Source: Burkholderia ubonensis
GTDB lineage: Bacteria; Pseudomonadota; Gammaproteobacteria; Burkholderiales; Burkholderiaceae
Direction: 5' to 3'
NCBI RefSeq assembly: GCF_902833085.1
Contig: NZ_CADFEB010000001.1
Location: 293,742-357,741 of the forward strand
Length of the DNA: 64,000 nucleotides
The position numbers were made by a program, and so were the translations under genes. The notes beneath the pieces were generated by a model. It searched no databases. It was not told the origin of the DNA and saw only the letters and a list, made by a program, of their open reading frames with translations. The stretch's first letter is position 1. Each line of letters opens with the position of its first letter. This document shows positions 44,293 to 57,730 of this stretch, in pieces.

Positions 44293-45516
44293 ATGAGTGA
44301 ACTGGATTATCAAGTGATGGAACTGGCGCACGGCAAGCCGGTGAAGATGTGGACGACCGGCGTCGCCGTCGAGGACGACGCGCGCGAACAACTGCGCAAT
44401 ACCGCGCAGATGCCGTTCATCTTCAAGCACGTCGCAGTGATGCCGGACGTGCACCTCGGCAAGGGCTCGACGATCGGCAGCGTGATTCCGACCAAGGGCG
44501 CGATCATCCCGGCCGCGGTCGGCGTCGACATCGGCTGCGGGATGATGGCCGCGCGCACGACGCTGACCGCGGCGGACCTGCCGGACTCGCTCGCGGGCCT
44601 GCGCAGCGCGATCGAACGCGCAGTGCCGCACGGCCGCGCGCCGGGCCGGCGCGATCCGGGTGCGTGGGGCAATCGCGCGCCGCAACGAGTCGACGAGATG
44701 TGGAAGGAACTGCTGCCCGGGTTCCAGCGGATCGTCGACAAGTATCCGAAGCTGGAGAAGACCAACAACTACGTGCACCTCGGCACGCTCGGCACCGGCA
44801 ATCACTTCATCGAGGTGTGCGTCGACGAGAACGACAGCGTGTGGTTCATGCTGCACAGCGGCTCGCGCGGCGTCGGCAACGCGATCGGCAGCCTGTTCAT
44901 CGAGCTCGCGCAGGCCGACATGCGGCAGCACATCGCGAACCTGCCGGATCGCAACCTCGCGTACTTCAACGAGGGCAGCCGGCATTTCGACGACTACGTC
45001 GAGGCGGTCGGCTGGGCGCAGGACTACGCGCGGCACAACCGGCAGGCGATGATGGATGCGGTGATCGACGCGGCGCGCGGCGTGATCGGCAAGCCGTTCG
45101 GCGTCGACGAGCACGCGGTGAACTGCCACCACAACTACGTGCAGAAGGAACGCCACTTCGGCGAGGACGTGCTCGTGACCCGCAAGGGCGCGGTGTCCGC
45201 GCAGAAGGGGCAGCTCGGGATCATTCCGGGCTCGATGGGCGCGAAGAGCTTCATCGTGCGCGGGCTCGGCAATCCGGAGAGCTTCTGTTCGTGCAGCCAC
45301 GGCGCGGGCCGCTCGATGAGCCGGACCGAGGCGAAGCGCCGCTTCACGGTCGAGGACCAGGTGAAGGCGACGCAAGGCGTCGAATGCCGGAAGGACGCGG
45401 GCGTCGTCGACGAGATCCCGATGGCCTACAAGGACATCGACGCGGTGATGGCCGCTCAGCGCAGCCTCGTCGAAGTGGTGCACACGCTGCGTCAGGTGGT
45501 GTGTGTGAAGGGGTAG
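44293..45516 (+). CDS. rtcB: RNA-splicing ligase RtcB
   Basis: 407 residues. GTP- and Mn-dependent ligase joining RNA 2',3'-cyclic-phosphate or 3'-phosphate ends to 5'-OH ends. Landmarks: AVMPDVHLGKGSTIG near 48-62, DIGCGMMA with the metal-binding Cys 82, LGTGNHFIEVC, MLHSGSRGVGN, and SCSHGAGRSMSR, which holds the histidine guanylated by GTP near residue 337. Full length for the short RtcB class. Last gene of the operon; rtcA is absent here. Confidence 0.97.
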   Translation: MSELDYQVMELAHGKPVKMWTTGVAVEDDAREQLRNTAQMPFIFKHVAVMPDVHLGKGSTIGSVIPTKGAIIPAAVGVDIGCGMMAARTTLTAADLPDSLAGLRSAIERAVPHGRAPGRRDPGAWGNRAPQRVDEMWKELLPGFQRIVDKYPKLEKTNNYVHLGTLGTGNHFIEVCVDENDSVWFMLHSGSRGVGNAIGSLFIELAQADMRQHIANLPDRNLAYFNEGSRHFDDYVEAVGWAQDYARHNRQAMMDAVIDAARGVIGKPFGVDEHAVNCHHNYVQKERHFGEDVLVTRKGAVSAQKGQLGIIPGSMGAKSFIVRGLGNPESFCSCSHGAGRSMSRTEAKRRFTVEDQVKATQGVECRKDAGVVDEIPMAYKDIDAVMAAQRSLVEVVHTLRQVVCVKG

Positions 45517-45614
45517 TGCGATGTGATCGAACGCGGTTGACGGATGGACGGCGTGACGCGAACCGGCGTCGCGCCGTTTTTTCTGGCGGCGGCCGGCATC
45601 AGCGCCGCCCCGCC

Positions 45615-46283
45615 TCACTCCCCCACGATCGAAATCGCGAACCCGTCCCACCCCTTCAGCCCGACGGTCTGCACGGCCGTCGTCGTGACACGCGGTTCCG
45701 CGGCAATGAAGCGGAACCCGTCGCGCACGCCGACGACGTCCGGATCATGGTTATCCGGGTCCGCCACCCTGCCGCGCCGCACGACGTTGTCGACGACGAT
45801 CACCGTGCCCGGCCGCGACAGCTTCAGCGCCGCGTCCAGATAGACCGCGTTGCTCTCCTTGTCCGCGTCGATGAAGATGAAGTCGAACGGCTCCGTGCCC
45901 GCATCGACGAGTTGCGCGAGGCTGTCCTTCGCGCTGCCGACGACGACCGACACGACGTCCGCGAACCCGGCGCGCGCGATGTTCCGCGTCGCGACCTTCG
46001 CATGCTCGGGATTCAGCTCGAGCGTCACGAGCCTGCCGCCCGGCGGCAACGCGCGCGCGAGCCAGATCGTGCTGTAGCCGCCGAGCGTGCCGACTTCGAG
46101 AATGCGCCGCGCGCCGCGGATCGTCGCGAGCAGCTGCAGCAGCTTGCCCTGGTTCGGCGCGACGTTGATCGCCGGCAACCCGGCCGCGTCGCTCGCCGCC
46201 AGCGCGGCATCGAGCGCATCGTCCGACGGCACGAGCGTCGCGGAGAAATACGCATCCACCTGCGTCCACTGATCCTGATCCAT
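45615..46283 (-). CDS. SAM-dependent O-methyltransferase (family 3, CCoAOMT-like)
   Basis: 222 residues from the ATG at 46283 (MDQDQWTQVDAYFSATLVPS), AAGGGG upstream. The Rossmann SAM site is ILEVGTLGGYSTIWLARALP. The metal/catechol-binding block is DFIFIDADKESNAVYLDAAL, followed by GTVIVVDNVVRRGRV. This is the COMT/CCoAOMT-type class that methylates hydroxyls of small aromatic substrates with a divalent metal. Substrate unknown. Divergent from the MetY gene, with starts 133 bp apart. Confidence 0.92.
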   Translation of the reverse strand: MDQDQWTQVDAYFSATLVPSDDALDAALAASDAAGLPAINVAPNQGKLLQLLATIRGARRILEVGTLGGYSTIWLARALPPGGRLVTLELNPEHAKVATRNIARAGFADVVSVVVGSAKDSLAQLVDAGTEPFDFIFIDADKESNAVYLDAALKLSRPGTVIVVDNVVRRGRVADPDNHDPDVVGVRDGFRFIAAEPRVTTTAVQTVGLKGWDGFAISIVGE

Positions 46284-46416
46284 TGCGGCCCCTTCGTCAC
46301 TGGAAAAAGGCATTCTATGCCGCACGCGTCAATAAGCAACGAACCAATCGTTCTAAACCTTGCAGACCGCCGCTTCTATAATCGCCGGACCATCACAACA
46401 ACAGACGGAGCACACC

Positions 46417-47712
46417 ATGACCGACAGGGCCTCTTCCAGCTGGCGTCTCGAAACCATCGCCGTCCACGGCGGCTATCGTCCGGACCCGACCACGCGTGCG
46501 GTCGCGGTGCCGATCTACCAGACCGTCGCGTACGCATTCGACGACACGCAGCACGGCGCGGACCTGTTCGACCTGAAGGTTCAGGGCAACATCTACACGC
46601 GGATCATGAACCCGACGACCGACGTGCTCGAGCAGCGCATCGCGGCGCTCGAGGGCGGCGTCGGCGCGCTGGCGCTCGCGTCGGGGCAAGCGGCCGTCAC
46701 CTATTCGATCCAGACGATCGCCGAAGCCGGCGACAACATCGTGTCCGCCAGCACGCTGTACGGCGGCACCTACAACCTGTTCGCGCACACGCTGCCGCAA
46801 TACGGCATCACCACGCGCTTCGCCGATCCGCGCGACCCCGCGTCGTTCGACGCGCTGATCGACGCACGCACGAAGGCGATCTTCGCGGAATCGGTCGGCA
46901 ACCCGCTCGGCAACATCACCGACATCGCCGCGCTCGCGGAGATCGCGCACCGTCATGGAATCCCGCTGATCGTCGACAACACGGTGCCGTCGCCGTACCT
47001 GCTGCGGCCGTTCGAGCACGGCGCGGACATCGTCGTGCATTCGCTGACGAAGTACCTCGGCGGGCACGGCACGAGCCTCGGCGGCGCGATCGTCGATTCG
47101 GGCAAGTTCCCGTGGGCGGAGCATGCGGACCGCTTCAAGCGCCTGAACGAGCCCGACGTCAGCTATCACGGCGTCGTCTATACGGAAGCGTTCGGACAGG
47201 CCGCGTATATCGGCCGCGCACGCGTCGTGCCGCTGCGCAACATGGGTGCGGCGATCTCGCCGTTCAACGCGTTCCAGATCCTGCAGGGCATCGAGACGCT
47301 CGCGCTGCGCATCGAGCGCATCAGCGACAACACGCTGAAGATCGCGCAGCACCTCGCGCGCCACGAGAACGTCGAATGGGTGAGCTACGCGGGGCTGCCC
47401 GACCACCCCGACCATCCGCTCGTCGCGCGCTATCTGTCCGGGCGCGGGCCGGGGCTCCTGACGTTCGGCGTGAAAGGCGGCCGCGCGGGCGGCGCGAAGT
47501 TCCAGGACGCGCTGAAGCTGTTCACCCGGCTCGTCAACATCGGCGACTCGAAGTCGCTCGCGACGCATCCGGCCTCGACCACGCATCGGCAGCTCTCGCC
47601 GGCCGAACTCGCAAAGGCCGGCGTGAAGGAAGAAACGGTGCGGCTGTCGATCGGCATCGAGCACATCGACGACCTGATCGCCGATCTCGATCAGGCGCTC
47701 GCGCAGCTTTGA
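46417..47712 (+). CDS. metY: O-acetylhomoserine sulfhydrylase (homocysteine synthase)
   Basis: 431 residues from the ATG at 46417 (MTDRASSSWRLETIAVHGGY), CGGAG upstream. PLP enzyme of the Cys/Met metabolism family. RAVAVPIYQTVAYAFDDTQH and NIYTRIMNPTTDVLEQRIAA are family signatures. The PLP lysine is in VVHSLTKYLGGHGTSLGG. The length (about 430) and the 10-40 residue insert relative to MetB favour MetY, which condenses O-acetylhomoserine with sulfide to homocysteine in methionine synthesis. No S-box or Met-box recognised upstream. Confidence 0.95.
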   Translation: MTDRASSSWRLETIAVHGGYRPDPTTRAVAVPIYQTVAYAFDDTQHGADLFDLKVQGNIYTRIMNPTTDVLEQRIAALEGGVGALALASGQAAVTYSIQTIAEAGDNIVSASTLYGGTYNLFAHTLPQYGITTRFADPRDPASFDALIDARTKAIFAESVGNPLGNITDIAALAEIAHRHGIPLIVDNTVPSPYLLRPFEHGADIVVHSLTKYLGGHGTSLGGAIVDSGKFPWAEHADRFKRLNEPDVSYHGVVYTEAFGQAAYIGRARVVPLRNMGAAISPFNAFQILQGIETLALRIERISDNTLKIAQHLARHENVEWVSYAGLPDHPDHPLVARYLSGRGPGLLTFGVKGGRAGGAKFQDALKLFTRLVNIGDSKSLATHPASTTHRQLSPAELAKAGVKEETVRLSIGIEHIDDLIADLDQALAQL

Positions 47713-47737
47713 CGGCATCGCGCATGCGAGCGGCGGG

Positions 47738-48004
47738 CTACCACGTCGTGGCGCCCGCCGGATACATGTCGACGATGCGAACGCCGTGGGCCTCTCTGCT
47801 CGGGGCCGACCGCAAATCGACCGGATGTTCGCGCGACTTGCAGCTGCCGTCATCGGTCAGGACGTTCATCGCGACGACCTCGTCACGCGCGGTCAACTGC
47901 AATCGCTTCTCGTGGGACAGCACACGTTCCGGCCAGCCGTCGGCCATCGCGGCAGATGACGACAGGCATGCTGCGACCACAATCCATCTTGCGAAACTGC
48001 GCAT
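47738..48004 (-). CDS. Small secreted hypothetical protein
   Basis: 88 residues from the ATG at 48004 with GGAGAA upstream. Signal peptide MRSFARWIVVAACLSSSAAM with cleavage near AMA/DG. The mature part (GWPERVLSHEKRLQLTARDE, VVAMNVLTDDGSCKSREHPV) has one cysteine and no family recognised. It starts 14 bp after the stop of the DUF4148 gene on the same strand, so they form a two-gene unit under the metal-box promoter at 48335-48388. Exported small proteins next to a metal pump may bind metal or act as stress proteins; that is inference. Confidence 0.7.
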   Translation of the reverse strand: MRSFARWIVVAACLSSSAAMADGWPERVLSHEKRLQLTARDEVVAMNVLTDDGSCKSREHPVDLRSAPSREAHGVRIVDMYPAGATTW

Positions 48005-48018
48005 GGCGTTCTCCGAAA

Positions 48019-48294
48019 TCAGCGAACCGCAAAGCGCTCGTCGTGCGCATCGAACATCGGCGCCTGTTCGCCGCCATGGACGGTCGCGCGGTGAATCTCC
48101 TTATTGCGCTCGATGAGCGCGGGACTCGGCGGGTAGTCTTGCTTCGTGCTCGGGATCACGCCTTCGTGCCGAGCCTGCAGGAGCTCCCGGAGGACCTCCT
48201 GCCGAGTCTTCGATTGCGCGGCCGCGCCTTCTGAAAATGCCGCGATCGAAAACGACGCGGCGGCAATGACGATCGAGAGTCGCAGGCGTTTCAT
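48019..48294 (-). CDS. DUF4148 secreted protein
   Basis: 91 residues from the ATG at 48294 (MKRLRLSIVIAAASFSIAAF) with AAGGAG upstream; the frame extending to a GTG at 48372 crosses the promoter and is not used. Signal peptide to AAAQ/SKTRQ. The mature part has the DUF4148 pattern KTRQEVLRELLQARHEGVIP then YPPSPALIERNKEIHRATVH. These short periplasmic proteins are abundant in Burkholderia and have no assigned function. Metal box 79 bp upstream. Paralogous to the gene at 49116-49388. Confidence 0.85.
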   Translation of the reverse strand: MKRLRLSIVIAAASFSIAAFSEGAAAQSKTRQEVLRELLQARHEGVIPSTKQDYPPSPALIERNKEIHRATVHGGEQAPMFDAHDERFAVR

Positions 48295-48334
48295 GTTGTT
48301 CGCTCCTTGCAGGAAATCGACGAAAGGAGTTTTC

Positions 48335-48388
48335 ACTATGATTCGCAAGCGGTGCGCACGCGTGATCGCCACATGACGTTTCCGTCAC
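48335..48388 (-). promoter_or_regulatory. CusR-type box and -10 of the DUF4148 unit
   Basis: ATGACG-TTTC-CGTCAC (48373-48388), then 32 bp, then the minus-strand -10 CATAGT (48340-48335). Same geometry as the three other boxes in this locus. It resembles the E. coli CusR/CopR box ATGACAANNTTGTCAT. Confidence 0.7.
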
Positions 48389-48432
48389 GCGACGCTCGCC
48401 CGATGCCGGCGAGCCGGTGAAGCCACGGTCAC

Positions 48433-48486
48433 ATGAAAAAAATGTCATCTCCGAATCAGGTTCGCGCAGCGTCCCGTGGTTAGGAT
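48433..48486 (+). promoter_or_regulatory. CusR-type box and -10 of a small-RNA promoter
   Basis: ATGAAA-AAAA-TGTCAT (48433-48448), a weaker copy of the palindrome, is followed after exactly 32 bp by the -10 TAGGAT (48481-48486) on the plus strand. The transcript would start near 48493. Confidence 0.6.
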
Positions 48487-48492
48487 CGGCAG

Positions 48493-48594
48493 TGGTGCGG
48501 GTGATCTCCGTCCCTGAACCACGCGACGCATGGCGCTGCCGCAAGGCATGGCCACGCATTCAGCCCGGACGCGCGACGTGTCCGGGCTTTTTTT
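48493..48594 (+). ncRNA. Candidate metal-responsive small RNA (about 100 nt)
   Basis: Bounded by the promoter with a CusR-type box (48433-48486) and by a strong intrinsic terminator (48562-48594). No reading frame with a ribosome site starts inside. No gene reads through this interval on either strand. The body contains GCATGGCGCTGCCGCAAGGC and neighbouring GGCATGGCC repeats that may pair with each other. Targets unknown. Confidence 0.55.
48562..48594 (+). terminator. Rho-independent terminator
   Basis: AGCCCGGAC (48562-48570), nine-base loop, GTCCGGGCT (48580-48588), then seven T residues. A perfect 9-bp GC-rich stem plus T-run, on the plus strand only. There is no annotated plus-strand gene ahead of it, which points to a short RNA. 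Confidence 0.9.
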
Positions 48595-48618
48595 CATGCA
48601 TGGCCGCGACCGCGGCGA

Positions 48619-48834
48619 TCATTGCGCCGCGCGGGGTTGCGGAAACACGCACGGATGCGTCTTGACGTGCAGATTGGGATTGCCGCAGCGGTGCCCCGCA
48701 TAGTCGACCTGTTCGCCGGGCGCCGGATACCCGGCAACCGCCTTCCTTTCGCCGACACCCGAGGAAACGCATCCGGCGAGCAACGAAATGATCAGGACTG
48801 CGATGACGGAAAGACGACGATCGATGTGATTCAC
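48619..48834 (-). CDS. Small lipoprotein
   Basis: 71 residues if started at the GTG at 48834 (VNHIDRRLSVIAVLIISLLA), with the lipobox LLAGC and acylated Cys near residue 22. The mature part is short: VSSGVGERKAVAGYPAPGEQ, DYAGHRCGNPNLHVKTHPCV. The start is uncertain because no clear ribosome site is seen; the frame is open up to 48963. The mature part contains two cysteines and several histidines, compatible with metal binding, but no family was recognised. The palindrome at 48982-48997 could drive it as well as the opposite gene. Confidence 0.55.
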   Translation of the reverse strand: MNHIDRRLSVIAVLIISLLAGCVSSGVGERKAVAGYPAPGEQVDYAGHRCGNPNLHVKTHPCVFPQPRAAQ

Positions 48835-48981
48835 TTTGCGGGTCGGAATTGAAGTGGAAGCAGGACCGTCCGCTTTCCGGAGCGCAAGCGCGAACGGCAT
48901 GGATGCCACGGCTACCGCCGGGCAGCGGTCCGTGGCCCACTTCATCTTCGTCCCGGCGCGCATCGCATCGATGACGCGGAC

Positions 48982-49035
48982 ATGACGATTGCGTCATGTC
49001 CGCAGCGCGCCCGAATCTGACGCATTTCTCATGTT
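48982..49035 (+). promoter_or_regulatory. CusR-type box and -10 of the second DUF4148 gene
   Basis: ATGACG-ATTG-CGTCAT (48982-48997) is a perfect palindrome, then 32 bp, then -10-like CATGTT (49030-49035). The gene starts at 49116. The box is symmetric and could also serve the minus-strand lipoprotein gene. Confidence 0.65.
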
Positions 49036-49115
49036 CCGATCATGGTCGCGCACGGCCCGCTGCGCATACTGGCTGCACGGCTCGCCAACCGGCGGCCACG
49101 TTCAAGGAGAACGCA

Positions 49116-49388
49116 ATGAAAGCAGCAAGGATGGCAGCAGTTTTCGTCGCAGCGACGCTGTCGCTCGGCATCGCGGCTCAGGCCGCCCATGCGCAGGGCA
49201 AGTCCCGCGCGCAAGTCGTCGACGAACTGAAGCAGGCGCAGCACGACGGCGTCGTGCCGGCGACCAAGACCCAGTATCCGCCGACCACCGACATCGTCAC
49301 GCGCAACAAGGAACTGCACGGCATCTCGGTCCATGCGGGCGACGCGTCGCCGCAGGCCGACCGCCACGACAATCTCGCCGGGCGCTGA
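49116..49388 (+). CDS. DUF4148 secreted protein
   Basis: 90 residues from the ATG at 49116 with AAGGAG upstream; an upstream ATG at 48996 lies inside the metal box and is rejected. Signal peptide MKAARMAAVFVAATLSLGIA to HAQ/GKSRA. DUF4148 body: SRAQVVDELKQAQHDGVVPA, KTQYPPTTDIVTRNKELHGI, and a tail of DASPQADRHDNLAGR. Close paralogue of 48019-48294, with the same HDGV/HEGV-P and YPP landmarks. Convergent with the histidine kinase gene. Function unknown; regulation by the local metal response regulator is inferred. Confidence 0.87.
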   Translation: MKAARMAAVFVAATLSLGIAAQAAHAQGKSRAQVVDELKQAQHDGVVPATKTQYPPTTDIVTRNKELHGISVHAGDASPQADRHDNLAGR

Positions 49389-49463
49389 CACCGCGCCCGC
49401 CCGATTGCGCATCGGGCGCCCGCGCCGCACCCGCACGGCGCGCGCGGGTGCGCGAGCGCGACG

Positions 49464-50885
49464 TCACACGCGAGGCAGCTTCGCCGCGACCGCCCGGTGC
49501 GGAAAGCGCAGCCAGAACGTCGTGCGTTTGCCGGGCTCGCTGTCGACGCCGCACTCGCCGCCGTGGTTGTCCATGATCGATCGGACGATGGCGAGGCCGA
49601 GCCCCGTCCCCGACGCGGAATTGTGCCGGGACGGATCGACACGATAGAAGCGCTCGAAAATGCGCGCGACGTGTTGCGCGTCGATGCCGGGCCCCGTGTC
49701 GGAGACGGCGATCGTCGTCGCGCCGTCCACTCCCATGCAGTCGATCGCGATCACGCTCCCGCGCGGCGCATAAGCCAGTGCGTTGGACAGCAGATTGCTC
49801 AACGCCCGCTGATACAGCGTCAGGTCCGCGTCCACCCATGCGTGCCCGTCGACCCTGACCGACACGCCGGCGTCCTCGGCGAGCGGTTCGTAATAGCCCG
49901 CGACGCGTTCCGCCTCCACGGCGGCGTCGAGGCGGCGCACGTCGATCGACGTGCCGGCCTGCTCCGAACGCGCGAGAAACAGCATGTCCTCGATCATTCT
50001 GGACAGCCGCTGATATTCGTCGATGCCGGATTCGATCACGCTGCGATACTCGTCGGCGCTGCGCGGCTGCGACAGCGCGACCTGCGCGGCCGCCTGCAGG
50101 TTGGTGAGCGGCGTGCGCATGTCGTGCGCGAGATTCGACGAGAACTGGCTCAGGCGCGTGAACGATTCGTTGAGCCGCGCCAGCATCCCGTTGAACGCGT
50201 GCTCCAGTTCCTTCAGCTCGCCGGCGGTGTCGAGTTCCGGCAGCGGATGGGCGAGCCGGCTGGTCGACATCTGTTCCGCGCGGGCCGCGAAGCGGCGCAG
50301 CGGGCTCAATCCCAGCGCCGCGATGCCGTACGCGATCACGGCAGCCAGCGCGACGCCGAATACCTCGATCACGATGATCGTGTACGCATGCGTGCGCAGC
50401 TGCTGGATGTCAGCGCGCCGATCGTACTGAACCACGACGCGCACGACGGGCGCGGGTGCGGCTGCGCCGGCAAGCGGCGCGGTCGCGACGAGATAGCTCA
50501 GGGTCGAGCGCGGCGCGGCGAAGGCAGCGGGCATGTTGCGCGCGTCCAGCGACAGCAGCGGCGCATAGGCGCTGAACCCGCCGGTGCCGACGAGGCGATT
50601 GCCGGCGGCGTCGTAGATGGCCAGCGCCATGTTCGGATGGCCGTGCAGCTGGTCGACCCACACGTCCGTGTTCCGCGCGACGTCGGCGGTCGTCCGCGCG
50701 TCGGCCAGATGCGTGCGCAATGCGGCGACGATCCCGCTCAACTGCTCCGCGGCCGACGTCTCGATGCGGTTGCGCTGCGCCTCGTAGAGCGCGACGCCGC
50801 TCGACGCGAGGATCACGGACGTCGACAGGATGATCAGCGCGGTCAGGCGCCCGCGCAGCGTGCGCGGCAGCAGGCGCCGGATCAT
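49464..50885 (-). CDS. Heavy-metal sensor histidine kinase (CusS/CzcS/IrlS-type)
   Basis: 473 residues from the ATG at 50885 ([20 protein letters not shown]), which overlaps the regulator stop by 4 bp (ATGA). Two membrane helices (about 15-35 and 185-210) enclose a periplasmic sensor. A HAMP region follows ([20 protein letters not shown]). H-box: [21 protein letters not shown]-box: [21 protein letters not shown]-boxes: [20 protein letters not shown] and [20 protein letters not shown]. Family CusS/IrlS proteins sense copper, silver, zinc or cadmium. Last gene of the pump operon. Confidence 0.92.
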   Translation of the reverse strand: MIRRLLPRTLRGRLTALIILSTSVILASSGVALYEAQRNRIETSAAEQLSGIVAALRTHLADARTTADVARNTDVWVDQLHGHPNMALAIYDAAGNRLVGTGGFSAYAPLLSLDARNMPAAFAAPRSTLSYLVATAPLAGAAAPAPVVRVVVQYDRRADIQQLRTHAYTIIVIEVFGVALAAVIAYGIAALGLSPLRRFAARAEQMSTSRLAHPLPELDTAGELKELEHAFNGMLARLNESFTRLSQFSSNLAHDMRTPLTNLQAAAQVALSQPRSADEYRSVIESGIDEYQRLSRMIEDMLFLARSEQAGTSIDVRRLDAAVEAERVAGYYEPLAEDAGVSVRVDGHAWVDADLTLYQRALSNLLSNALAYAPRGSVIAIDCMGVDGATTIAVSDTGPGIDAQHVARIFERFYRVDPSRHNSASGTGLGLAIVRSIMDNHGGECGVDSEPGKRTTFWLRFPHRAVAAKLPRV

Positions 50886-51564
50886 CGGGTCGTGCCGTCG
50901 CGCGCTTCGAGCACGTAGCCCATGCCGCGCACCGTGTGGATCAGCTTGGGTTCGTAGGCGTCGTCGATCTTCGAGCGAAGCCGGCGGATCGCGGAATCCA
51001 CGACGTTCGTATCGCTGTTGAAATTCATGTCCCACACCTGCGACGCGATCGTCGCGCGCGGCAGGATCTCGCCCTCCCGCCGCATCAGCAGCCACAGCAG
51101 CGCGAACTCCTTGGCGGTCAGCAGAATCGTGTCGCCCTGCCGGGTGGCCTTGCGGCGCGTCAGGTCGAGCTCGAGATCCGCTACGCGCAACGTGTTCGAT
51201 TCGCGCGGCTGCCCGCGGCGCAGGATCGACTTGATGCGCGCGGTCAGCTCGACGAAATCGAACGGCTTCGCGAGATAGTCGTCCGCGCCGAGCTCGAGGC
51301 CCTTCACGCGGTCGCCGACGTCGTCCATCGCGGTGAGGAACAGCACCGGCGTCGACTTGCTGCGGCGCAGGTTCTGCAGCAGCGTCCAGCCGTCCTGGCC
51401 GGGCAGCATCACGTCGAGCACGAGCAGGTCGTAGTCTTCCGTTTCGGCCTGGTGCAGGCCGGTGATGCCGTCCTCCACCCAGTCGACGACATACCCGGCC
51501 TCGGTCAGCCCCTTGCGGAGATAGGCCCCCGTCTTCGGTTCGTCTTCGACAATCAAAATCCGCA

Positions 51565-51565
<1 letters not shown>
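50882..51565 (-). CDS. Heavy-metal response regulator (CusR/CopR/IrlR-type)
   Basis: 227 residues, OmpR class. Receiver domain: [20 protein letters not shown], phospho-acceptor Asp in [14 protein letters not shown] (near 51), and the conserved Lys in [14 protein letters not shown]-terminal winged helix: [20 protein letters not shown], and recognition region [20 protein letters not shown]. The start overlaps the RND pump stop by one base (TAATG). It very probably binds the four ATGACG-N4-CGTCAT-type boxes in this locus, which resemble the CusR box; this is inference from family and proximity. Confidence 0.94.
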
Positions 51566-56288
<4,723 letters not shown>

Positions 56289-56297
56289 GAGGGTCCT

Positions 56298-57599
56298 TCA
56301 GGGTGAGGTGGGCGGCGTTTGCGCGACGCTCGCCAGCGGCGTGCCGACGAGCCGGCCGATGTCGGCGCGGGCGGCATGCGCGTCGGCAAGCGCCCGCACG
56401 TACTGCGATTGCCCCTGGAACAGGGTCCGCTGCGCATCGAGCACGTCGAGGAAGCTGAACTTCCCGAGTTCGTAGCCGCGCGACATCGCGTCGAGCGCGA
56501 CGCGCGCGGCGGGGAGGATGTCGGCTTTCAGGCGCTGCGCTTCCTGCGCGGCGGCTTCGTAGTTCGCATAGGCCTGCGTCAGTTCCAGCCGCAGGCGCGC
56601 GCGCGCGCGATCGAGATCGGCGTTAGCGCGTTCCGCCTTGTGCGTCGCTTCGAGCAGCGCGCCCTTGTTGGTGTCGAACAGTGGAATGGGAATGGCGATG
56701 CCGACGACGGCCTGGTTGTCGGGCACGCCTACCGTCACGACCCGCTTCATGCCCGCGCTGACGGTGACGTCCGGCATGCGCCTCGCGCGCTCCAGCGACA
56801 CCGCCGCGTTCGAGCGCAGCATTTCCGCGCGGGCGACCCGGGCGAGCGGCGCGTCGGCGAGCTGCTCGGCGAGCGCGGCAAGCGGCGCCACGGCCGGCAC
56901 GGCTTCGAGGTCGCCGACCGCGACGCGCGCTTCGGTGCGCACGCTGCCCGTCGCCGCATTCAGTTTTTCCCGCGCAATTTCCACGCGGCTTCGCGCGGTC
57001 GCGACGTCGATCTGCACGGCCGCCGCGGCGACCTGCGCCTTGGTCGCCTCGACCGGCGAGACCTTGCCCGCCCGTGCACGCCGGCCCGCGAGATCGGCCG
57101 AGCGTGCGGCGAGCGCGGCCGATTCTTCGGTTACCTGAAGTTGCCGCTGCGCGGCGAGCAGCCCGTAGAACGCGCTGGTCACGTCGGCCCGCACGGCGGC
57201 GCCCTGTTCGTCGAGCGACGCGACGGCGGCTTCGCGGCCGTAGGCGGCGACGTCGAGCCGCGCACGCCGCTTGCCGCCCAGCTCGATGGTCTGGTTGACC
57301 AGCGCGGTCGTGGTGCGCTCGGTGCCGCCGAAGCCTTCCTGCAGCAACGACAGTTCGGGATTGGGCCGCGCGCCGGCCTGCATCAGCGCGCCGACGGACG
57401 CGTTCGAATCGGCGAGCGCGCCGCGCAACGCGGGGTTGTTGCGGGCCGCGATGCCGAGCGCGTCGGCGAGCGTCAACGGTGGGGAAGAAGCGGCGGCGAC
57501 GGTGACTTCGCCGGCCGACGATCGAATCAGGGAAGGCTGGGCATGAGCCGAAGCGGCCGCCGCAAGGACGGCGAGCGCAGCCAGGTTACGCATGAGCAT
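56298..57599 (-). CDS. Outer-membrane efflux channel (CzcC-type TolC-family protein)
   Basis: 433 residues from the ATG at 57599 (MLMRNLAALAVLAAAASAHA), or 431 from the next ATG. Cleavable signal peptide. Two OEP repeats: LTLADALGIAARNNPALRGA and NPELSLLQEGFGGTERTTTA in the first, IAIPIPLFDTNKGALLEATH in the second. Ends with RGYELGKFSFLDVLDAQRTL, a hallmark of CzcC/CusC channels. First gene of the metal operon, behind the box at 57669-57684. Confidence 0.93.
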   Translation of the reverse strand: MLMRNLAALAVLAAAASAHAQPSLIRSSAGEVTVAAASSPPLTLADALGIAARNNPALRGALADSNASVGALMQAGARPNPELSLLQEGFGGTERTTTALVNQTIELGGKRRARLDVAAYGREAAVASLDEQGAAVRADVTSAFYGLLAAQRQLQVTEESAALAARSADLAGRRARAGKVSPVEATKAQVAAAAVQIDVATARSRVEIAREKLNAATGSVRTEARVAVGDLEAVPAVAPLAALAEQLADAPLARVARAEMLRSNAAVSLERARRMPDVTVSAGMKRVVTVGVPDNQAVVGIAIPIPLFDTNKGALLEATHKAERANADLDRARARLRLELTQAYANYEAAAQEAQRLKADILPAARVALDAMSRGYELGKFSFLDVLDAQRTLFQGQSQYVRALADAHAARADIGRLVGTPLASVAQTPPTSP

Positions 57600-57630
57600 G
57601 TTCGAGTCTGCATTGACAGTTTCGCGACCG

Positions 57631-57684
57631 ATGCTACGGTCCTGCCGCTGTGCAAACATGATGCGAACATGATATTTCCGTCAT
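57631..57684 (-). promoter_or_regulatory. CusR-type box and -10 of the czc-type operon
   Basis: ATGATA-TTTC-CGTCAT (57669-57684), then 32 bp, then the minus-strand -10 TAGCAT (57636-57631). The spacer TTTC is identical to that of the box at 48373. The operon starts 32 bp downstream of the -10. Confidence 0.7.
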
Positions 57685-57730
57685 TTTTGGCACGCGAAGT
57701 GCTGCGCGGCCGCCGCATGCGATGCGTCGT

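Noticed and set aside
44349..48116. A 1255-codon plus-strand frame across rtcB, the methyltransferase and metY
   Set aside because: It runs out of frame through three well-supported genes, one of them on the opposite strand. Long stop-free shadows are common at this GC content.
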